DNA of 40,802 nt from an uncultured Bacilli bacterium (lineage in GTDB: Bacteria > Bacillota_I > Bacilli_A > RF39 > UBA660). Positions 36,971-40,802 of this stretch are shown here, piece by piece (position 1 is the first letter of the stretch; each line of letters opens with the position of its first letter). A program made the translations under genes and the position numbers. A model generated the notes under the pieces. That model was not told the DNA's origin. It did no database searches and was given only the letters and a program-made list of their open reading frames with translations. Where the stretch lies: NCBI GenBank assembly GCA_947627375.1, contig CANQVR010000003.1, forward strand, positions 1 through 40,802, read 5' to 3'.

Positions 36971-37200
36971 ATGAATCAAACCAAAGAAAAAAACAAAATA
37001 AGATATTAAAAGTTATTTATTATGATGAAAATGCTGCTATGGATTATGTAACAATAAGTAATAATAAATAATCGGAAAATAGTAATCTTACGATGTGATT
37101 AGATTTAGAAAAACTATGATATAATTTATATAATTTTGCCATTAACTTAGAAACTTTACAAAATCAAATAAATGCTAAAGATAAAATTTTAATTGATTAA
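36971..37200 (+). pseudogene. Decayed DUF6414-like gene
   Basis: ATG 36971 (MNQTKEKNK), then frameshifted ILKVIYYDENAAMDYVTISNNK* (37003-37071), then FAINLETLQNQINAKDKILID* (37135-37200). Confidence 0.5.
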
Positions 37201-37223
37201 AATACAAATAAGATATAGTCATA

Positions 37224-37273
37224 TCAATAAATAGATGTGATCATACTATAAATGATTAACATCTATTTATTGA
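37224..37273. repeat. Long perfect inverted repeat/hairpin
   Basis: TCAATAAATAGATGT (37224-37238) and ACATCTATTTATTGA (37259-37273), 15-bp perfect; inner ATCAT/ATGAT extends the stem. Confidence 0.85.
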
Positions 37274-37339
37274 GTATATAAAAATTATAAAAAAAATGTT
37301 ATAATTATATGGAATTATAAATTAATGGAGTGATAATGA

Positions 37340-38986
37340 ATGAAAAAGAATTCATTTTTAGAAGGAAGTTTTATTGCAACAGCATCTATTATTTTTGTAA
37401 AAATTCTTGGAATGCTTTATGTTATTCCTTTTTATGCAATAGTCGGTGTTAAGGGAGCAAGTTTATATGCTTATGCTTATACAATTTATAATATATTTTT
37501 AGATATAGCATCAGCAGGGTTGCCAGTTGCAATAAGTAAACTTATAAATGAGTATAATACATTAGGAAAAAAAGAAGCTAAGGTTCGTACCTATAAGATT
37601 GGAATTATTATAGTGGGAATTCTTTCTTTAATATCTTTTCTAATTGTCTTCTTTTTTGCAAAATATATTGCGATTGCGATACTTGGTGATTTATCAGGTG
37701 GAAATACAATAAAAGATGTAACTTTAGTTATACGTTCAATTTCATTTGCTATATTAGTAATTCCATACCTTGCTATTTCTAAAGGATATTTACAAGGACA
37801 TCATTTTATTGGACCTCCTTCAGTTAGTCAAGTTTTAGAACAAATTGTAAGAATTTTAGTTTTACTTGGTGGTTCATTTATTATTATAAAACTATTAGGT
37901 TTTGATGTATCTATTGGTGTTGCAGTTTCTTTACTTGGAGCGTTTATTGGTGGAATAGTTGCTTACTTATATATTCGTGGTAAAATAAGTAAAAATAAAG
38001 ATCAATTAGATTTAGATGAAGATTTACCAAGAGATAATGTAGAAAGTAAAGAAATTATAAAAAAAATAATTGTTTATTCATTACCTTTAATAATAATGGA
38101 TACAGCAATAAGTATTTATCATTTTATAGATATGGTTTTAATTATTAGAACACTTGATTATTTAAAATTTACAGCTCATGATGTTGAAATGATTACTAGT
38201 TCAATAGTAACTTATGCTCCAAAAATTAATATGATTATAGCCAGTATGGCTACTGGTATGTCAGTTAGTTTAATTCCAACAATAGTATCTAGTTATGTTA
38301 AAAAAGATTGGAAAGATGTAAATGATAAACTTAATAAAGCATTACAAATAATACTTATTATTTCTATTCCAATGGCAGTTGGTATTTCCTTACTTGCAAA
38401 ACCAATATGGGCACTTTTCTATCAACCAAATAATTATGGAACTTTGATTTTAGCGCTTTCTATATTTGTAGCAATACTTACTAATGTTTTTGTTATTACT
38501 AATTCAGTATTACAAGGACTTAATAAATTTAGAGTATTATATATATGTATATTTACAGGATTTATTACTAATGGTTTATTAGATGTTCCTTTGATGCTTT
38601 TATTTAATAAGTTAGGACTTCCTGTTTATTATGGAGCGATTGTTGCGACTATAATAGGATATAGTTTGACTATATTTATGGTCTTAACTACATTACATCA
38701 AAAAGAAAAACTTACTTATCGAAAAACATTTAAAGTTTTAGGAAAAACAATAGTACCACTTATTTTCATGATTGGAGTTGTATTGATACTTAAGTTAATT
38801 ATTCCATTAAATATAGCAAGTAAAATAAGTTGTATTGTATATATTGCTATTATTTCAATAGTGGGAGCAGTAGTATTCTTATATACTTCTTATAAGATGA
38901 ATATTTTACAAGAGATATTTGGATTTAAGTTTTTAAATAATTTTGTGCAAAAGATGACTTTTGGAAAATTAAAATTAAAAAAATAA
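37340..38986 (+). CDS. SpoVB/MATE-like polysaccharide biosynthesis flippase
   Basis: SFLEGSFIATASIIFVKILGMLYVIPFYAIVGVKGASLYAYAYTIYNIFLDIASAGLPVAISKLI. Confidence 0.9.
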   Translation: MKKNSFLEGSFIATASIIFVKILGMLYVIPFYAIVGVKGASLYAYAYTIYNIFLDIASAGLPVAISKLINEYNTLGKKEAKVRTYKIGIIIVGILSLISFLIVFFFAKYIAIAILGDLSGGNTIKDVTLVIRSISFAILVIPYLAISKGYLQGHHFIGPPSVSQVLEQIVRILVLLGGSFIIIKLLGFDVSIGVAVSLLGAFIGGIVAYLYIRGKISKNKDQLDLDEDLPRDNVESKEIIKKIIVYSLPLIIMDTAISIYHFIDMVLIIRTLDYLKFTAHDVEMITSSIVTYAPKINMIIASMATGMSVSLIPTIVSSYVKKDWKDVNDKLNKALQIILIISIPMAVGISLLAKPIWALFYQPNNYGTLILALSIFVAILTNVFVITNSVLQGLNKFRVLYICIFTGFITNGLLDVPLMLLFNKLGLPVYYGAIVATIIGYSLTIFMVLTTLHQKEKLTYRKTFKVLGKTIVPLIFMIGVVLILKLIIPLNIASKISCIVYIAIISIVGAVVFLYTSYKMNILQEIFGFKFLNNFVQKMTFGKLKLKK

Positions 38987-39030
38987 TTTTAAGTGTTTGT
39001 GTTATAATATAGGTAGTTGGAGATGTTATT

Positions 39031-40413
39031 ATGTCAGATAAAGAATTATATTTAAATTATGAAAAATATTTAGATAAAGAAGTTGTATTAGAAGGATGGA
39101 TAAGAAATCATAGAAAACAAAAAGAATTTGGATTTATTTCGTTTTCTGATGGAACTTATTTTCCACAGATTCAAATTGTTTATGATAATAAGTTAGATAA
39201 TTTTTCTACTATTACAAAATTTCATATAGGTAGTTCAATAAGAGTAAGAGGAATTGTGGTTAAATCACCTAAGGAAAATCAAGCTTTTGAGATACATGCT
39301 TTAGAAATAGTTTTATTAGGAGATTGTCCTGAAGATTATCCGATTCAACCTAAAAGACATTCTCGTGAATTTCTAAGAGAACAAGCTTATCTTAGACCTA
39401 GAACTAATTTGTTTCAAGCAGTTTTTAAAGTAAGAAGTAAAGCAGCTTTTGCAATTCATGAATATTTTCAAAATAAAGATTTTGTTTATCTTCATGCTCC
39501 TTTGATTACTGCGAGTGATTGTGAAGGAGCAGGAGAGATGTTTCATGTTACTAGTTTTGATCTAGAAAATATTCCAAAAGATGAAAATGGTAATGTTGAT
39601 TATAGTAAAGATTTCTTTGGTAAAATGGCTTCTCTAACTGTATCTGGACAACTTCAAGCAGAAACTTTTGCTTTAGCTTATAAAAATGTTTATACTTTTG
39701 GACCTACATTTAGAGCAGAGAACTCTAATACTAAAACACATGCTTCTGAATTTTGGATGATCGAGCCTGAAATGGCATTTTGTGATTTAGAAAAAGATAT
39801 GGATGTTATGGAAGATATGTTAAAGTATATAGTTAATTATGTACTTAAAAATTGTAAAGAAGAACTTAAATTCTTAAATAATTTTGTAGAAAAAGGTTTA
39901 ATAGAGAAACTTGAAAAATTAGTTAATTCTAAAGCAGTGAGAATTACTCATCATGAAGCGATAGAAATTTTAAAAAATTCTGGAAAAGACTTCGAATTCA
40001 CGCCTGAGTTTTCTGAAGATTTAGCCCGTGAACATGAAAAGTATTTAACTGAAGAAAAATATCATTGTCCAGTATTTGTTTATGATTGGCCTAAAGATAT
40101 TAAAGCATTTTATATGAGACTTAATGATGATTTAGAAACAGTTGGAGCAGTAGATTTACTTGTACCAGGTTCAGGTGAATTAATGGGAGGTTCACAAAGA
40201 GAAGAAAGATATGATGTTTTGATGCATCGTATGGAAGAAATGAATGTTTCACGTGATGAACTTTCTTGGTATTTAAAACTTAGAGAATATGGTGGATGTA
40301 TTCATTCAGGATTTGGTATGGGATTTGAAAGATTAATTATGTATTTAACTGGAGTTGAAAATATAAGAGATGTTATACCATATCCAAGAACTCCAAAGTC
40401 TTGTGATTTTTAA
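39031..40413 (+). CDS. asnS: Asparaginyl-tRNA synthetase
   Basis: VLEGWIRNHRKQKEFGFISFSDG, FGPTFRAENSNTKTHASEFWMIEPEMAF, GFGMGFERLIMYLTGVENIRDVIPYPRTPKSCDF. Confidence 0.96.
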   Translation: MSDKELYLNYEKYLDKEVVLEGWIRNHRKQKEFGFISFSDGTYFPQIQIVYDNKLDNFSTITKFHIGSSIRVRGIVVKSPKENQAFEIHALEIVLLGDCPEDYPIQPKRHSREFLREQAYLRPRTNLFQAVFKVRSKAAFAIHEYFQNKDFVYLHAPLITASDCEGAGEMFHVTSFDLENIPKDENGNVDYSKDFFGKMASLTVSGQLQAETFALAYKNVYTFGPTFRAENSNTKTHASEFWMIEPEMAFCDLEKDMDVMEDMLKYIVNYVLKNCKEELKFLNNFVEKGLIEKLEKLVNSKAVRITHHEAIEILKNSGKDFEFTPEFSEDLAREHEKYLTEEKYHCPVFVYDWPKDIKAFYMRLNDDLETVGAVDLLVPGSGELMGGSQREERYDVLMHRMEEMNVSRDELSWYLKLREYGGCIHSGFGMGFERLIMYLTGVENIRDVIPYPRTPKSCDF

Positions 40414-40423
40414 AATAATTATA

Positions 40424-40452
40424 TTGAAAAAAATATAAATTAATGATATGAT
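40424..40452 (+). promoter_or_regulatory. Sigma-A promoter downstream of asnS
   Basis: TTGAAA (40424-40429), 17-bp spacer, TATGAT (40447-40452). Confidence 0.72.
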
Positions 40453-40458
40453 TAATTT

Positions 40459-40554
40459 ATCAAGGAAACTTGAATAATATATTGTAAGAAGACTCAAAGT
40501 CAGGTTGAGCACTTACCATTTAGTATGCACTCAAGATGATTGAGTGCTCTTTTA
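40459..40554 (+). ncRNA. Candidate structured small RNA
   Basis: Promoter upstream; TCAAG-GAAA-CTTGA hairpin, GACT-caa-AGTC hairpin, GTAAG/CTTAC pairing, terminator hairpin; no convincing ORF. Confidence 0.55.
40527..40554 (+). terminator. Intrinsic terminator of the candidate small RNA
   Basis: GCACTCAA-gatga-TTGAGTGC followed by TCTTTTATT. Confidence 0.78.
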
Positions 40555-40595
40555 TTAATAATTTAATTAAATACTATCAATAAAAGATTATTAGT

Positions 40596-40640
40596 AAAAA
40601 AGATAGCTATTATTTTTTGTTTAATAATAACTATCTTTTT
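40596..40640. terminator. Bidirectional terminator
   Basis: AAAAAAGATAGCTATTATT...AATAATAACTATCTTTTT. Confidence 0.7.
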
Positions 40641-40802
40641 ATATTATTTTAATTTAACAATTTGATTTGTATTGTCTTTTCGATCTTTTAATACTTCTTT
40701 CCAATTAATTGGGACAACATCTTTTAAGAGAGTGTAAAAAACTTTGTGTAAAGTTACCATCTATGGTAATAAAGATATTAGAGACTAGAGAATCAGTCTC
40801 TT

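Noticed and set aside
36971-37200. Possible small genuine peptides (MNQTKEKNKIRY and others) after fic
   Set aside because: Better explained as frameshifted pieces of one decayed gene resembling the DUF6414 start KVIYxDExxAxDY.
1-40802. CRISPR array, tRNA/rRNA genes, riboswitches of common classes (T-box, SAM, TPP, glycine, c-di-GMP)
   Set aside because: No regularly spaced repeats, cloverleaf-like segments or hallmark motifs seen by eye; Infernal and tRNAscan-SE would be needed to confirm absence.

Overview
The window is AT-rich, mostly co-oriented chromosomal DNA from a low-GC Bacilli-type Firmicute. The phylum call is inferred from gene order and composition. It begins with an origin-proximal block (parA-parB-mscS-DUF951-AbgT transporter-ychF-rpsF-ssb-rpsR-GdpP-like DHH-rplI-dnaB-M23-walJ-rlmH). 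This is followed by ung, pta, a LemA-like gene, pbp1A, a ywiB-like gene, rpoE, prfA, prmC, spoIIR, ytaF, a second DHH protein, fba and murA. Next come rpmE, rpiB, spoIIQ, spoIIID, mbl, tagO, a LytTR regulator with an AgrC-like sensor, csp, hpf, secA, a small accessory island (RhuM fragment, Fic protein, decayed DUF6414-like gene), a SpoVB/MATE-like flippase and asnS. I saw no rRNA, tRNA, CRISPR array or intact transposon. The observations most worth follow-up are: (1) a tandem LytTR/ComE-like site with exact 21-bp periodicity between the LytTR/AgrC-like operon and a cold-shock gene; (2) an apparently standalone ~95-nt structured RNA after asnS, with its own sigma-A promoter and terminator; (3) a Fic gene whose consensus promoter carries a palindromic operator-like element; (4) a 15-bp perfect hairpin at the right edge of the Fic island; (5) a switch-like leader sequestering the rpsF Shine-Dalgarno sequence; (6) a spoIIR start that may use AUU inside a Shine-Dalgarno-sequestering hairpin; (7) two GdpP-like phosphodiesterases lacking sensory domains and with altered GGGH motifs. 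All functional interpretations are hypotheses made by eye from sequence.
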